A stretch of 64,000 nt of DNA from Enterococcus faecium. Lineage in GTDB: Bacteria; Bacillota; Bacilli; Lactobacillales; Enterococcaceae. The DNA is taken from positions 1,762,001 to 1,826,000 of the forward strand of contig NZ_CP118955.1 in NCBI RefSeq assembly GCF_029023785.1, in the 5' to 3' direction. Below the pieces are notes generated by a model that saw nothing but the letters and a program-made list of their open reading frames with translations, was not told where the DNA came from and did not search any database. Both the position numbers and the translations under genes were made by a program. Below are positions 35,926 to 45,816 of this stretch, piece by piece. The first letter of the stretch is position 1. Each line of letters begins with the position of its first letter.

Positions 35926-37135
35926 TGCTATGAGTCCCTTCTTCCCATTTATGGTCTAAGACCACGATGCCTTCTCCGATATAAGAACCGCTGACAAACA
36001 AGTTCATGTATTTTGTCTTGTATACCAAAGGAACCGTTGCATTTTCTTCAAAGACCGCAACGTCAAAATAATATTCACCAGCTAACAAACCTAACTTTTC
36101 ATACTCCAGATAAAAGATATTCTCACCTTTTTTCCAAGGGATCTTGATACCATCTAGTAGAGTATTGAGTCCGCACACATAAAAATTGTCGACTGTACGC
36201 AGAGCAATTCCTAAAACTGGATTTTTGATTGTATCGTCTTTTACTTCATAGGTTACTTTAACGTATAGTTTTTCTCCTTGTTCCAGCATATCCACTGGAT
36301 TTTTATCTTTATCCAACAATTCGGCTTTCGTCACGTCTACGATATCTGGAGCTGCGAAGCGTTCTACTTGGTTTTTATTTCGATCTACTGTTTTAACTGA
36401 TTTTTTCTTCAAAAAGTTTTCGTAATTCGTCGTTACTTCCATCGTATCACCATATTCGACAACTTCTCCATTTTTCAACCAATAGGAACGATCACAAAAA
36501 CGGCGAATCGAACTAATATCATGAGAAACGAATAAAATCGTTTTTCCCGAGTTCTTAATTTCTGTAAATTTTTCCATACATTTCAGTTGGAATTCAAGAT
36601 CTCCTACTGCCAATGCTTCATCCACAATCAAAATATCAGGATTCACATTGATCGCTACAGCAAAAGCTAGACGAACGAACATCCCACTTGAATAGGTTTT
36701 TACAGGTTGATAAATATGGTCGCCAATATCAGCAAATTCAATGATATCATCGACCATTTCATCGACTTCTTCTCTTGAAAATCCTAGAACCATTCCATTT
36801 AAATAGATATTTTCATAACCAGAATACTCAGGATTGAATCCTGAACCTAGTTCTAGCAAAGCTGAGATTTTTCCTTCGATTTCCATCGTGCCGGATGTTG
36901 GTGTCAGTACTCCCGTAATGATTTTCAACATTGTAGATTTTCCCGATCCGTTTTCTCCCACGAAACCGATCATCTCACCTTTTTTTATTTCTACATTCAC
37001 GTTTTTCAACGCATAAAATACATCATGATAGGATTTCTTAAAAGGATTGAGGGCTTCACGAAATCGATCCGAAGGTTTTGCGTACATATTATAAGATTTT
37101 GTGATATCTTTTAGTCTAATTGCATATTCTGTCAT
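35915..37135 (-). CDS. epaM: ABC exporter ATPase with Wzt-like C-terminal domain
   Basis: The 406-residue ATPase has Walker A GENGSGKST, signature TYSSGMFVRLAFA, Walker B ILIVDEALAVGD and the H-loop in LFVSHDISSI. A C-terminal extension (about 265-400) of beta strands, including VTYEVKDDT and LLAGEYYFDVAVF, matches the Wzt carbohydrate-recognition domain layout. ATPases of this type power export of complete lipid-linked glycans and in the O9a system bind a modified chain end. It is 11 bp downstream of the permease and overlaps the methyltransferase. Confidence 0.92.
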   Translation of the reverse strand: MTEYAIRLKDITKSYNMYAKPSDRFREALNPFKKSYHDVFYALKNVNVEIKKGEMIGFVGENGSGKSTMLKIITGVLTPTSGTMEIEGKISALLELGSGFNPEYSGYENIYLNGMVLGFSREEVDEMVDDIIEFADIGDHIYQPVKTYSSGMFVRLAFAVAINVNPDILIVDEALAVGDLEFQLKCMEKFTEIKNSGKTILFVSHDISSIRRFCDRSYWLKNGEVVEYGDTMEVTTNYENFLKKKSVKTVDRNKNQVERFAAPDIVDVTKAELLDKDKNPVDMLEQGEKLYVKVTYEVKDDTIKNPVLGIALRTVDNFYVCGLNTLLDGIKIPWKKGENIFYLEYEKLGLLAGEYYFDVAVFEENATVPLVYKTKYMNLFVSGSYIGEGIVVLDHKWEEGTHSNEI

Positions 37136-37146
37136 AGCTATTCTCC

Positions 37147-37953
37147 TTACAGCACATCTGAAAAATGTGGTTTCAATCTACGGAACACTGCAGAGCCGAT
37201 TACGAACATTACTAACGTGAAAACCCAGAAATACAAAGTATATGTTCCATGCTCCCAGAACCAAGCTTCACTTAAAAATGACTCACGATAACCTTGAACA
37301 ACATAGTACAGCGGATTTAATTTCAATATGCTTACAAGACCTGAATCAAACTGATTAGGGCTCCATAATATCGGTAATGTCCACATGATCAACTGCAGCA
37401 CGATCGTAATTAATTGCATGATATCAGGTAAAAATGGTTGGATCGATGCCGTCAGCCAAGTCAATCCTGTCAAGAAAGCACACATGCAAAATAAATAATA
37501 AATCAGCTGTAAAGACATTGCTGAAGGATATATACCATTTATAAGCGCGACAGCTATGCCAATCAGAATGAAGAATAAATGGGTGTACAGATTGGATAGG
37601 ATTTTCGTCGTGGGCAAGATACGAATATTGAATACGACTTTCTTTACTAAATAAGTATATTCCCGAAAAACAACCGTAGTTGATGCAAATGCATCTGAGA
37701 AGAAGAACCAGGGAATCATCCCGGTAACTAAATATACGATAAATGGGTATTTTGCATCGATCATTTGTGCTTTCAGTCCAACACCAAATACCAGCCAATA
37801 AATCAATACAGTAAATAGCGGATTGATAAACGCCCATAAGATTCCTAAAAACGATCCTGCATATCTTGATTTGAAGTCATTGATCGAAAACTGTAGCAAT
37901 AATTTTCTGTTCTGATAAATGTCCTTCATAAATAAATACAAATCTTTAAACAT
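37147..37953 (-). CDS. epaL: ABC-2 type polysaccharide exporter permease
   Basis: The 268-residue protein has six predicted membrane helices and the Wzm/TagG motifs FKSRYAGSFLGILWAFINPL and LTWLTASIQPFLPDI. It forms the membrane pore for the EpaM ATPase and is predicted to move the undecaprenyl-linked rhamnan outward. It is the first gene after a terminator, so epaL-epaM-methyltransferase-epaO probably forms its own transcript. Confidence 0.92.
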   Translation of the reverse strand: MFKDLYLFMKDIYQNRKLLLQFSINDFKSRYAGSFLGILWAFINPLFTVLIYWLVFGVGLKAQMIDAKYPFIVYLVTGMIPWFFFSDAFASTTVVFREYTYLVKKVVFNIRILPTTKILSNLYTHLFFILIGIAVALINGIYPSAMSLQLIYYLFCMCAFLTGLTWLTASIQPFLPDIMQLITIVLQLIMWTLPILWSPNQFDSGLVSILKLNPLYYVVQGYRESFLSEAWFWEHGTYTLYFWVFTLVMFVIGSAVFRRLKPHFSDVL

Positions 37954-38113
37954 TTGTGTTCCTCCAAGCGATTTTCAGTGAATTACAGTCAAGTGCCATT
38001 TTACCATATTTTTGGTACCGAGCTGCGTTCTTATTTCTTTCTTAATTTTCTATGATACAAGATTTTCTCTAACGTTTCTATTTTACAGAAGATGCTAGAC
38101 AATTGCAATAAAC

Positions 38114-38146
38114 CAAAAAAGGCTGCGACGGTTGTCACAGCCTCTC
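38114..38146 (-). terminator. Terminator between epaQ and epaL
   Basis: On the minus strand AGGCTGTGACAACC pairs with GGTTGTCACAGCC-like sequence (one mismatch at the GCGAC arm), followed by TTTTTT, 16 bp after the epaQ stop codon. Confidence 0.8.
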
Positions 38147-38162
38147 TCGTATTTTGTGCCTA

Positions 38163-39461
38163 TCAATGATAGCGTTGGATCCTGGAAGAATGAGCGCTAT
38201 CTGGTTGTTCCTCATAAGATGTATCATCATAAGTCATATCGTCATATGCCTCTTCCATAACATAGAATTCCTCCGCAACTTCTGGTTCATCATATCGATG
38301 AACGGCCATAGCCAACAGGATATAAATAATCGGAACCCATGGGTATGAAGTCAATGTATCCTCCATAAATGACTGCATCATCACCGCAAAAAAGGCCCAG
38401 ATAAAAGTCATCTGCCCGTTGGATAAATCTGCTTTCAACGTTAAGCGACCAATAAAAAGGATAAGCAGCAAAGCAGCAATCCCAAATCCTATCAATCCAT
38501 AGATATTCAAAATAGAATTATAACTATTGTGGTTTCCTAAAAATTGGTTTCCTCGTTGGAAGATAAATGTTTTCATTCCTAGTAAAATTTGTTCAGATTT
38601 TTCTCCTAGCGTCTGATAGAATTTATGCCAAATATCTTCTCGACCGGTAAACAAATTGACTTTTTCAGAGACAGCCGCCAGATAAGAAATCGGCAAAGCT
38701 AAAAGAATCGTAACCGTGTAAGCAATAAATGGCGCACGAATGACACGCATCAACGATTTAGGTAAAAGATCCAATATCGCAAAAACAATCAACGCGACTA
38801 ATGCACCTCTAGATTGGCAGACCCAAATCCCGAGAAAAGCTGCAACAACTGCTACTGCACCGATGATTCGTACATACCATCGTTCAAAAGAACTGGCAAA
38901 TCCACTGATCAATAAAGCAAGAGTCATCAAAGAACTTCCGATTGTATTCGTATTGATCCAAATATCAGAAAGCGAATTGCCTGGAGCCCAGATGCTTTGT
39001 CCTTCTGGTACTTGGATCTCTGTAAATACACGATATAACGTGATTCCGAGGAAGACCGAAAAGACAATCAGATAAATACCGCGATCCCATTTTGTCCACT
39101 CGATCCATTTAATTACTAAACAAAATAAAATAATCAAAGGAAACAGTAAGTCTCCAAATAAAGACTCATTTCTTAATTCCCGAAAGTAAGAAAAGAAAAT
39201 GAAAAGGGCAAGCGCAACACCTAGATAAAGAAAATCGACGCCTTTTGCTTTATAAACATTTAAAATGAGCAAAATAGCCACACTAAAAGCGATAAGTAAT
39301 GAACTATTGTTATATATAAACAAAGTTGCTGGAAAACCTAACCCTGCTGTCCAAACAAAAAAGACTAGCGTCAGCAACAAAAGCAAGAAACCGACACTCA
39401 TTTTGTTGACAAATTTTTGTACGATTGCTTGAATTATCTCCACTCTCCTTTCTACTAACAT
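38163..39461 (-). CDS. epaQ: O-antigen ligase/polymerase family membrane protein, EpaQ-like
   Basis: The roughly 430-residue protein has about 11 membrane helices and the Wzy_C/WaaL core with WVCQSRGALVALIV, followed by an extracytoplasmic loop with LFTGREDIWHKFYQ and GNHNSYNSILNIYG. The last 40 residues are an unusual acidic, tyrosine-rich tail. The start is uncertain: the only strong ribosome site (GAAAGGAG) lies inside the frame after the ATG at 39461. Gene order after epaP supports the symbol. It may attach or polymerise part of the Epa glycan. Confidence 0.82.
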   Translation of the reverse strand: MLVERRVEIIQAIVQKFVNKMSVGFLLLLLTLVFFVWTAGLGFPATLFIYNNSSLLIAFSVAILLILNVYKAKGVDFLYLGVALALFIFFSYFRELRNESLFGDLLFPLIILFCLVIKWIEWTKWDRGIYLIVFSVFLGITLYRVFTEIQVPEGQSIWAPGNSLSDIWINTNTIGSSLMTLALLISGFASSFERWYVRIIGAVAVVAAFLGIWVCQSRGALVALIVFAILDLLPKSLMRVIRAPFIAYTVTILLALPISYLAAVSEKVNLFTGREDIWHKFYQTLGEKSEQILLGMKTFIFQRGNQFLGNHNSYNSILNIYGLIGFGIAALLLILFIGRLTLKADLSNGQMTFIWAFFAVMMQSFMEDTLTSYPWVPIIYILLAMAVHRYDEPEVAEEFYVMEEAYDDMTYDDTSYEEQPDSAHSSRIQRYH

Positions 39462-39486
39462 TTCAGGATTATTCTCAGCTAGCCTA

Positions 39487-41520
39487 TTACTGTACGACTA
39501 GCTGATTTTCCTGAGTTTGTGTTTGTGGTACATCTGGATAATCCGGATATTCTACTTTAAAAATCATATAACCGTCTTTATCCGGTCCATATAGCTGCGT
39601 GAACTGCGCTTCATATAATTGGTTGTAATCAGTTAATGGTCGTTTACTGATCACATAGTCGATCCCTAATTTTTCTGCGTCTTCAAAATTCAACGTGACC
39701 GAAAACATATCTGGACGATCTAAAATGAACTTTGTATCTTCCTTAGCGATAAAAGCTCTTGTATGAGCATACCGATTATAATACTTCTCGTATTCTTCTT
39801 TCGGATCGATTTTCTTCCATGCAGCTATATCTGGATAAAAGCGTACTGTATTGAAGGATTTCACTCCCAATGTTGGGGTGAAGTTATATAATTCATCTTC
39901 AGACAACCAAACTTTACCAGGATCTTGTTGATCGATTTTTTGGATTTCTTTTGCCAGTGTTTTTTCAAAAATCGCTCCTGTACCTTCTACGACTGGATTG
40001 ACGAAAAAGCCAGATACGATAACTAAGGCGGCAAAAGCGAGGTAAAACAAGCGTCTCCAGCCAAATAATGCAAAAGCTAAAATCACTGTTCCCAACACAG
40101 CAACTGCGATGGTTTCAAAATCCGAAAAATAATTATCCATTTTCGAATGCGTAATCGCATAGAAATAAGACCATGCATTTACTGCCAACAAAATGAATTT
40201 ATACCAAATAGGAATAACATCTTCTCTCCAAATATAAGCGATAAACCAGATCGATAATAAACAAGCCGCAAAACTAAAAGTAAGGATGGCTCTTAATGGA
40301 GGAACATAAGACAGCAGAGTGATTTCTGCTAGCCATTTTGGCAACCCAACGGTAATCCAAAAGATAGAAAACAGACAAAAAATCATCAAAATACGTCCCA
40401 GTAACTTTTGTTCGCTATCTTTTTTGCCAAATAACACAAATGGACTTGCTAGGAATACAGTTGGAAAAAAGTGATAGAACAGGGCCACTTCAGAGTTATT
40501 CGAATAGTTGATATCTTCAAAAGGAATTTTCCAATTTGTAAGGAAAGAAAAAAATTCGCCAATCGTCCACTTTCCTCCAGTACTTACCCGTTTTCCTGGA
40601 TATAAGGTATTCAAAGAAGCTAACAATGCGTCTTTTGACGTTAGCCAGAAATGAACCATGACTCCGCCAATAAATAAAACTGCCCCTCCAATCAACACTA
40701 CATCCAACAGATCCCATGAAACTTTCTTGCTATAGTAAATAAGCAGGCCAACAAAATAAAAAATCAGCAAGTACGCCAGCATCACTTGATGGGCTGGGTA
40801 AATCACTAAAATAAACCCAATACCGAAAATAACCACCAAAAGCATCATCAACGTTCGTAGCCATTTTTTATCATGATTGTAGAAATAATGATAAAAAGCA
40901 GTCATCAGTCCCAAAGTAAAGAAAATCAAATCGCCCACATGTTGCATGAACCACCACTGGACTGCTGGAGAAAATATCAGCGCAAATGCACCGATTAGCG
41001 ATAGAGCTTTTTTTCTCTTCGTTAATATCATCAGTACTTCGAATCCAAGCAAGACCATGACGACTAATTTCATCGCCCAATAAAAGGAAAGTCCTCGATC
41101 TCTTCCGAGGAAAAAGAATCCCCAGTTGAATGGTTTTCCGATAACCGTAATATCCTTTACAGGAGAATTATACGCAATGATCATGTTTTGTCCGTTTAAT
41201 GAATAATCCTCGTTCACCAACGGAAAGTCCTCTTCAGCTTGTGAGAGGTAAAAAGGTGTCTGCACCAGCCATTCGTCTGACCGCACTTCCCGATTCTGTC
41301 CAAAAATCACATCAGTTTTTTTCCCATCGTCTCTTTGCGACACATATTTATCCCAAACACCAAGTGAACTTCCGTTTAAATTAAAAGTAACGATGACCAC
41401 GATGACTAAAACGCCAATAAGATAGCGGAGTTTTAGAAACAGGTCAAGCACCAAATTCGAATCTGCCTGGTTCGCTTTTGGCTTTTCTTTTCGTCGTGCA
41501 CTTCTTGTTTGTTTTTCCAT
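39487..41520 (-). CDS. epaP: Large multi-spanning membrane protein, EpaP-like (GT-C-type layout)
   Basis: The 677-residue protein has a basic cytoplasmic N-terminus, about 12 to 14 membrane helices and a C-terminal extracytoplasmic domain of about 130 residues. An early loop contains NREVRSDEWLVQTPFYLSQAEED, an acidic site consistent with a lipid-linked-sugar GT-C enzyme. Such proteins add sugars outside the membrane. The ATG at 41520 after TTGGAG is preferred over the TTG at 41532. It lies between rmlD and epaQ, matching the E. faecium order as I recall it. Confidence 0.8.
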   Translation of the reverse strand: MEKQTRSARRKEKPKANQADSNLVLDLFLKLRYLIGVLVIVVIVTFNLNGSSLGVWDKYVSQRDDGKKTDVIFGQNREVRSDEWLVQTPFYLSQAEEDFPLVNEDYSLNGQNMIIAYNSPVKDITVIGKPFNWGFFFLGRDRGLSFYWAMKLVVMVLLGFEVLMILTKRKKALSLIGAFALIFSPAVQWWFMQHVGDLIFFTLGLMTAFYHYFYNHDKKWLRTLMMLLVVIFGIGFILVIYPAHQVMLAYLLIFYFVGLLIYYSKKVSWDLLDVVLIGGAVLFIGGVMVHFWLTSKDALLASLNTLYPGKRVSTGGKWTIGEFFSFLTNWKIPFEDINYSNNSEVALFYHFFPTVFLASPFVLFGKKDSEQKLLGRILMIFCLFSIFWITVGLPKWLAEITLLSYVPPLRAILTFSFAACLLSIWFIAYIWREDVIPIWYKFILLAVNAWSYFYAITHSKMDNYFSDFETIAVAVLGTVILAFALFGWRRLFYLAFAALVIVSGFFVNPVVEGTGAIFEKTLAKEIQKIDQQDPGKVWLSEDELYNFTPTLGVKSFNTVRFYPDIAAWKKIDPKEEYEKYYNRYAHTRAFIAKEDTKFILDRPDMFSVTLNFEDAEKLGIDYVISKRPLTDYNQLYEAQFTQLYGPDKDGYMIFKVEYPDYPDVPQTQTQENQLVVQ

Positions 41521-41553
41521 ATCATGCTCCAAATTCTATTTGATAAAAGGAAA

Positions 41554-42405
41554 TTACTTATTCATTTTTTTGGCAGCTTCCAGCATTTGCGCAAGTGCTT
41601 CTTGCCAAGTTGGTATGACAAATCCTAACGCTTCTGTCTTTTTCAGGCTCATGACTGAATACTGCGGACGTGTTGCTTTTTGCGGAAATTCTTCTGACGT
41701 AACAGGTGCAACTTCTACATCTGTATCTTTCAATATTTCTTTTGCGAATTCATACCAAGAACAGCTATTTTCGTTCGACAAATGATAAATACCAAATGGT
41801 GCTTTTTCTTCGATGACATATACCATAAATTCTGCCAAAGTACGTGTCCAAGTTGGTCGCCCAAACTGGTCATTTACTACAGTCAGTTTGTCGCGGGTTT
41901 CCGCTAGGCGTTGCATCGTGAAGACGAAATTGTGTCCATAGATCCCGAAAACCCAAGAAGTTCGTATGATATAATAGTCTTCTAAAATCTCTTCTACTGC
42001 TTTTTCGCCTAATAATTTCGTACGACCATATTCATTTAGTGGATTCGTTTGGTCGTCTACTTCGTATTCTACATTTTTGTTTTTTCCATCGAAAACATAG
42101 TCTGTACTGATATAGACGAATTGAGCATTCACAGCTTTTGCTGCAAGTGCTACATTTCTTGTACCATCAACATTGATCTTCTCATCTAATTCTTTCGCTT
42201 CTTCTTCTGCTTTATCTACTGCTGTGTAAGCTGCACAATGGAAAATAACATCAGGTTTTAATTCTGTGATGTAAGCCATTGTTTTCTCGGCATCTGTGAT
42301 ATCCAAGTCTTTTGCATCTGTTGAAACATATGGCAGATTTTTTTCATCTAATAAATGGCGCAATTCTGTACCTAGTTGCCCATTTCCTCCAGTTAATAAA
42401 AACAT
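41554..42405 (-). CDS. rmlD: dTDP-4-dehydrorhamnose reductase
   Basis: RmlD carries out the final reduction to dTDP-L-rhamnose. The 283-residue SDR begins with FLLTGGNGQLGTELRHLL, has STDYVFDG and the YGRTKLLGE Tyr/Lys catalytic pair, and ends with conserved VMSLKKTEALGF. It corresponds to epaH. A 97-bp gap containing a terminator-like hairpin separates it from rmlB, so its expression may be set below that of the upstream genes. Confidence 0.96.
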   Translation of the reverse strand: MFLLTGGNGQLGTELRHLLDEKNLPYVSTDAKDLDITDAEKTMAYITELKPDVIFHCAAYTAVDKAEEEAKELDEKINVDGTRNVALAAKAVNAQFVYISTDYVFDGKNKNVEYEVDDQTNPLNEYGRTKLLGEKAVEEILEDYYIIRTSWVFGIYGHNFVFTMQRLAETRDKLTVVNDQFGRPTWTRTLAEFMVYVIEEKAPFGIYHLSNENSCSWYEFAKEILKDTDVEVAPVTSEEFPQKATRPQYSVMSLKKTEALGFVIPTWQEALAQMLEAAKKMNK

Positions 42406-42434
42406 ATGATTATCCGCTCCTTGATTTTTATTTT

Positions 42435-42462
42435 AAAAAAGAGACAGGCGAGCGCCTGCCTC
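42435..42462 (-). terminator. Terminator-like hairpin between rmlB and rmlD
   Basis: On the minus strand GAGGCAGGCG pairs with CGCCTGTCTC (one wobble, 2-nt loop) and is followed at once by TTTTTT (42440-42435), about 30 bp before the rmlD ATG. It has the form of an intrinsic terminator inside the operon. Confidence 0.8.
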
Positions 42463-42502
42463 ACATGTGTTTTTCCATTAATACAGTGACATTTTCTCTG
42501 TA

Positions 42503-43552
<1,050 letters not shown>

Positions 43553-44125
43553 TTAGATTTCTCCGTAAACAAATGGATTTTCTGCTTCAAATTCTTTTAA
43601 TGTCGGATGACGGTGATCTTTTTCCGACATAATCGCTCTTGATGGATCAATTGGCCAATCAATCGCTAAATCTGGATCATCAAATGCGATGCCCCCATCT
43701 GCTTCTGCATTATAGTAATTATCACACTTATAAAGGAAGTTCACATTTGGTGTCAAAGTAACGAATCCATGGGCATATCCTTTAGGTACAAGCAACTGTC
43801 GATGATTATGTTCAGATAAGATAAATCCGTCCCATTGACCATAAGTCGGGCTACCTTTGCGGATATCCACTACTACATCTAAAACTGCTCCAGTGACTAC
43901 CCGAATCAATTTTGTCTGTGCAGCTTCTCCTTTTTGGAAATGAAGCCCCCGAAGGACACCAGCTTCAGCTGATAGTGAATGGTTGTCTTGAACAAAGTCA
44001 TATTTCAATCCATGTTCTGCAAATTTTGCTTTTGAATAACTTTCTGTGAAGAAACCGCGATGATCGCCAAAGACGTCCATTTCTACGATTTTGACATCTG
44101 TTAATTTTGTATCTGTTACTTTCAT
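43553..44125 (-). CDS. rmlC: dTDP-4-dehydrorhamnose 3,5-epimerase
   Basis: The 190-residue cupin has DHRGFFTESYSKAKF, the catalytic His in LRGLHFQKGEAAQTK, and VPKGYAHGFVTL. It epimerises the 4-keto intermediate at C3 and C5. It corresponds to epaF and lies 13 bp after rmlA. Confidence 0.97.
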   Translation of the reverse strand: MKVTDTKLTDVKIVEMDVFGDHRGFFTESYSKAKFAEHGLKYDFVQDNHSLSAEAGVLRGLHFQKGEAAQTKLIRVVTGAVLDVVVDIRKGSPTYGQWDGFILSEHNHRQLLVPKGYAHGFVTLTPNVNFLYKCDNYYNAEADGGIAFDDPDLAIDWPIDPSRAIMSEKDHRHPTLKEFEAENPFVYGEI

Positions 44126-44138
44126 CTGTAAGGACTCC

Positions 44139-45005
44139 TTATTCAGCGGCCAAATTCAATAAATATTGACCGTATTGATTTTTTTTCAATGGCTGTGCAA
44201 GGGCCAGCAATTGTTCCTTATCGATGTAGCCCATACGGTAAGCAATTTCTTCCAAACAAGCCACTTTTAAGTTCTGACGTTTTTCAATTGTTTCGATAAA
44301 GGTAGATGCTTCAAGCAATGATTCATGTGTTCCTGTATCAAGCCAAGCAAATCCGCGTCCCATAAGTTCTACGGATAGTTTTCCTTTATCCAAATATGCT
44401 TTATTGACATCCGTAATCTCTAGTTCTCCACGTTCTGAAGGTTTGATACCTTTAGCGATAGAAATTACCTCATTGTCATAAAAATAAAGGCCAGTTACAG
44501 CGTAATTTGATTTTGGCTGAGCAGGCTTTTCTTCAATCGACAAAGCTTGCATATTCTCATCAAATTCTACTACACCAAAGCGTTCTGGATCATTGACATG
44601 ATAGCCAAATACTGTCGCGCCTGTATCTTTTGAAGCTGCTCGTTGCAACATTTTAGACAGACCGCCACCATAGTAAATATTGTCCCCTAATACCAAGCAG
44701 ACACTATCATCTCCAATAAATTCTTCTCCAATGATAAACGCTTGTGCCAATCCATCTGGACTTTCTTGTACTGCATATTCGATCTGCAGTCCTAAATCAT
44801 TTCCGTTTCCAAATAATTCCTTGAAACGTGGTGTATCTTGTGGCGTTGAAATAATCAGAATTTCTTTGATTCCCGCCAACATCAGAGTAGACATTGGATA
44901 ATAAATCATTGGTTTGTCATAAATCGGCATCAATTGTTTCGATGTTGCCTTTGTTAAAGGGTACAGACGTGTTCCGCTGCCCCCAGCAAGAATGATTCCC
45001 TTCAT
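44139..45005 (-). CDS. rmlA: Glucose-1-phosphate thymidylyltransferase
   Basis: RmlA commits glucose-1-phosphate to dTDP-glucose. The 288-residue enzyme has [34 protein letters not shown], the [12 protein letters not shown] metal site and [18 protein letters not shown]. Length is typical of the short RmlA class. It corresponds to epaE. The roughly 100-bp gap upstream contains no strong hairpin. Confidence 0.97.
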   Translation of the reverse strand: MKGIILAGGSGTRLYPLTKATSKQLMPIYDKPMIYYPMSTLMLAGIKEILIISTPQDTPRFKELFGNGNDLGLQIEYAVQESPDGLAQAFIIGEEFIGDDSVCLVLGDNIYYGGGLSKMLQRAASKDTGATVFGYHVNDPERFGVVEFDENMQALSIEEKPAQPKSNYAVTGLYFYDNEVISIAKGIKPSERGELEITDVNKAYLDKGKLSVELMGRGFAWLDTGTHESLLEASTFIETIEKRQNLKVACLEEIAYRMGYIDKEQLLALAQPLKKNQYGQYLLNLAAE

Positions 45006-45104
45006 GGATATCTGCTCTCCTTTTTGATTTCAAATTTCACTTTGTTATTATCTCATCAATTGTTATATTTGTCATGGAAATATTAAGGATTTAAACATCT
45101 TTTA

Positions 45105-45812
45105 TCAACGTTTAAACCATTTTCGTTTGATCAACGCCGTAATCAGATGAACACGCCAAGAAATTTTTTGCCGTAATTTAGAATGTGTTTCAATCTCACT
45201 CGCGTTTAAATCATGTCTTCGGTACAGAGTTAACGGTTCTCTTAGGAACCCAGTCTTCTTTCCTCCCAGCAAACCAATCCACATATCATGCATCGGCACT
45301 TCTGACGGGATCGGCAAAATATCGGGTTTTAAAGAAGACCGGAAAGCCATACCAGCACCAATATAGTGACTTCTTATCACATTATTAAGCCATCCTTCTT
45401 TGGAATTTCGAAACGAAAAATACGAATCATGGATCTCTTGCAGCTCGCTGTCCACAATGATTAAATCAGAAACTACTACTAGCTGATCCGGATTCTGCTC
45501 AAAATAGTCAGTGATCTTTTTCACTTTTGTCTCCAACCAAACATCATCTTGGTCTGCCAAAAAGATTAGATCTCCTTTCGTCTGCTGGATCGCATAACCA
45601 AAATTAGCGATCAATCCTTGACGAGGCCCCGAAAAAAGCTGGATTCGCTTATCTTTTTCTGCGTATTCAGTTAATATATCCCATGTATCATCTACTGACC
45701 CATCATCAGAAATGACTACTTCATCTTCTGCTGAAAGCTGAGATAAAATACTATCTAACTGCTCTCTTAAATATCTGCCTCCATTAAAGGTAGCTATACA
45801 AACCGAACGCAC
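45105..45812 (-). CDS. epaD: Family 2 glycosyltransferase, EpaD-like
   Basis: The 235-residue GT2 begins VCIATFNGGRYLREQLDS, with VVISDDGSVDDTWDIL and FLADQDDVW. The start is GTG at 45812, which has GGAAGGTG upstream; the ATG at 45839 would lie within epaC. Only 4 bp separate it from epaC. By position it is epaD and probably a rhamnosyl- or related transferase of the core glycan. Confidence 0.87.
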   Translation of the reverse strand: MRSVCIATFNGGRYLREQLDSILSQLSAEDEVVISDDGSVDDTWDILTEYAEKDKRIQLFSGPRQGLIANFGYAIQQTKGDLIFLADQDDVWLETKVKKITDYFEQNPDQLVVVSDLIIVDSELQEIHDSYFSFRNSKEGWLNNVIRSHYIGAGMAFRSSLKPDILPIPSEVPMHDMWIGLLGGKKTGFLREPLTLYRRHDLNASEIETHSKLRQKISWRVHLITALIKRKWFKR

Positions 45813-45816
45813 GAAT

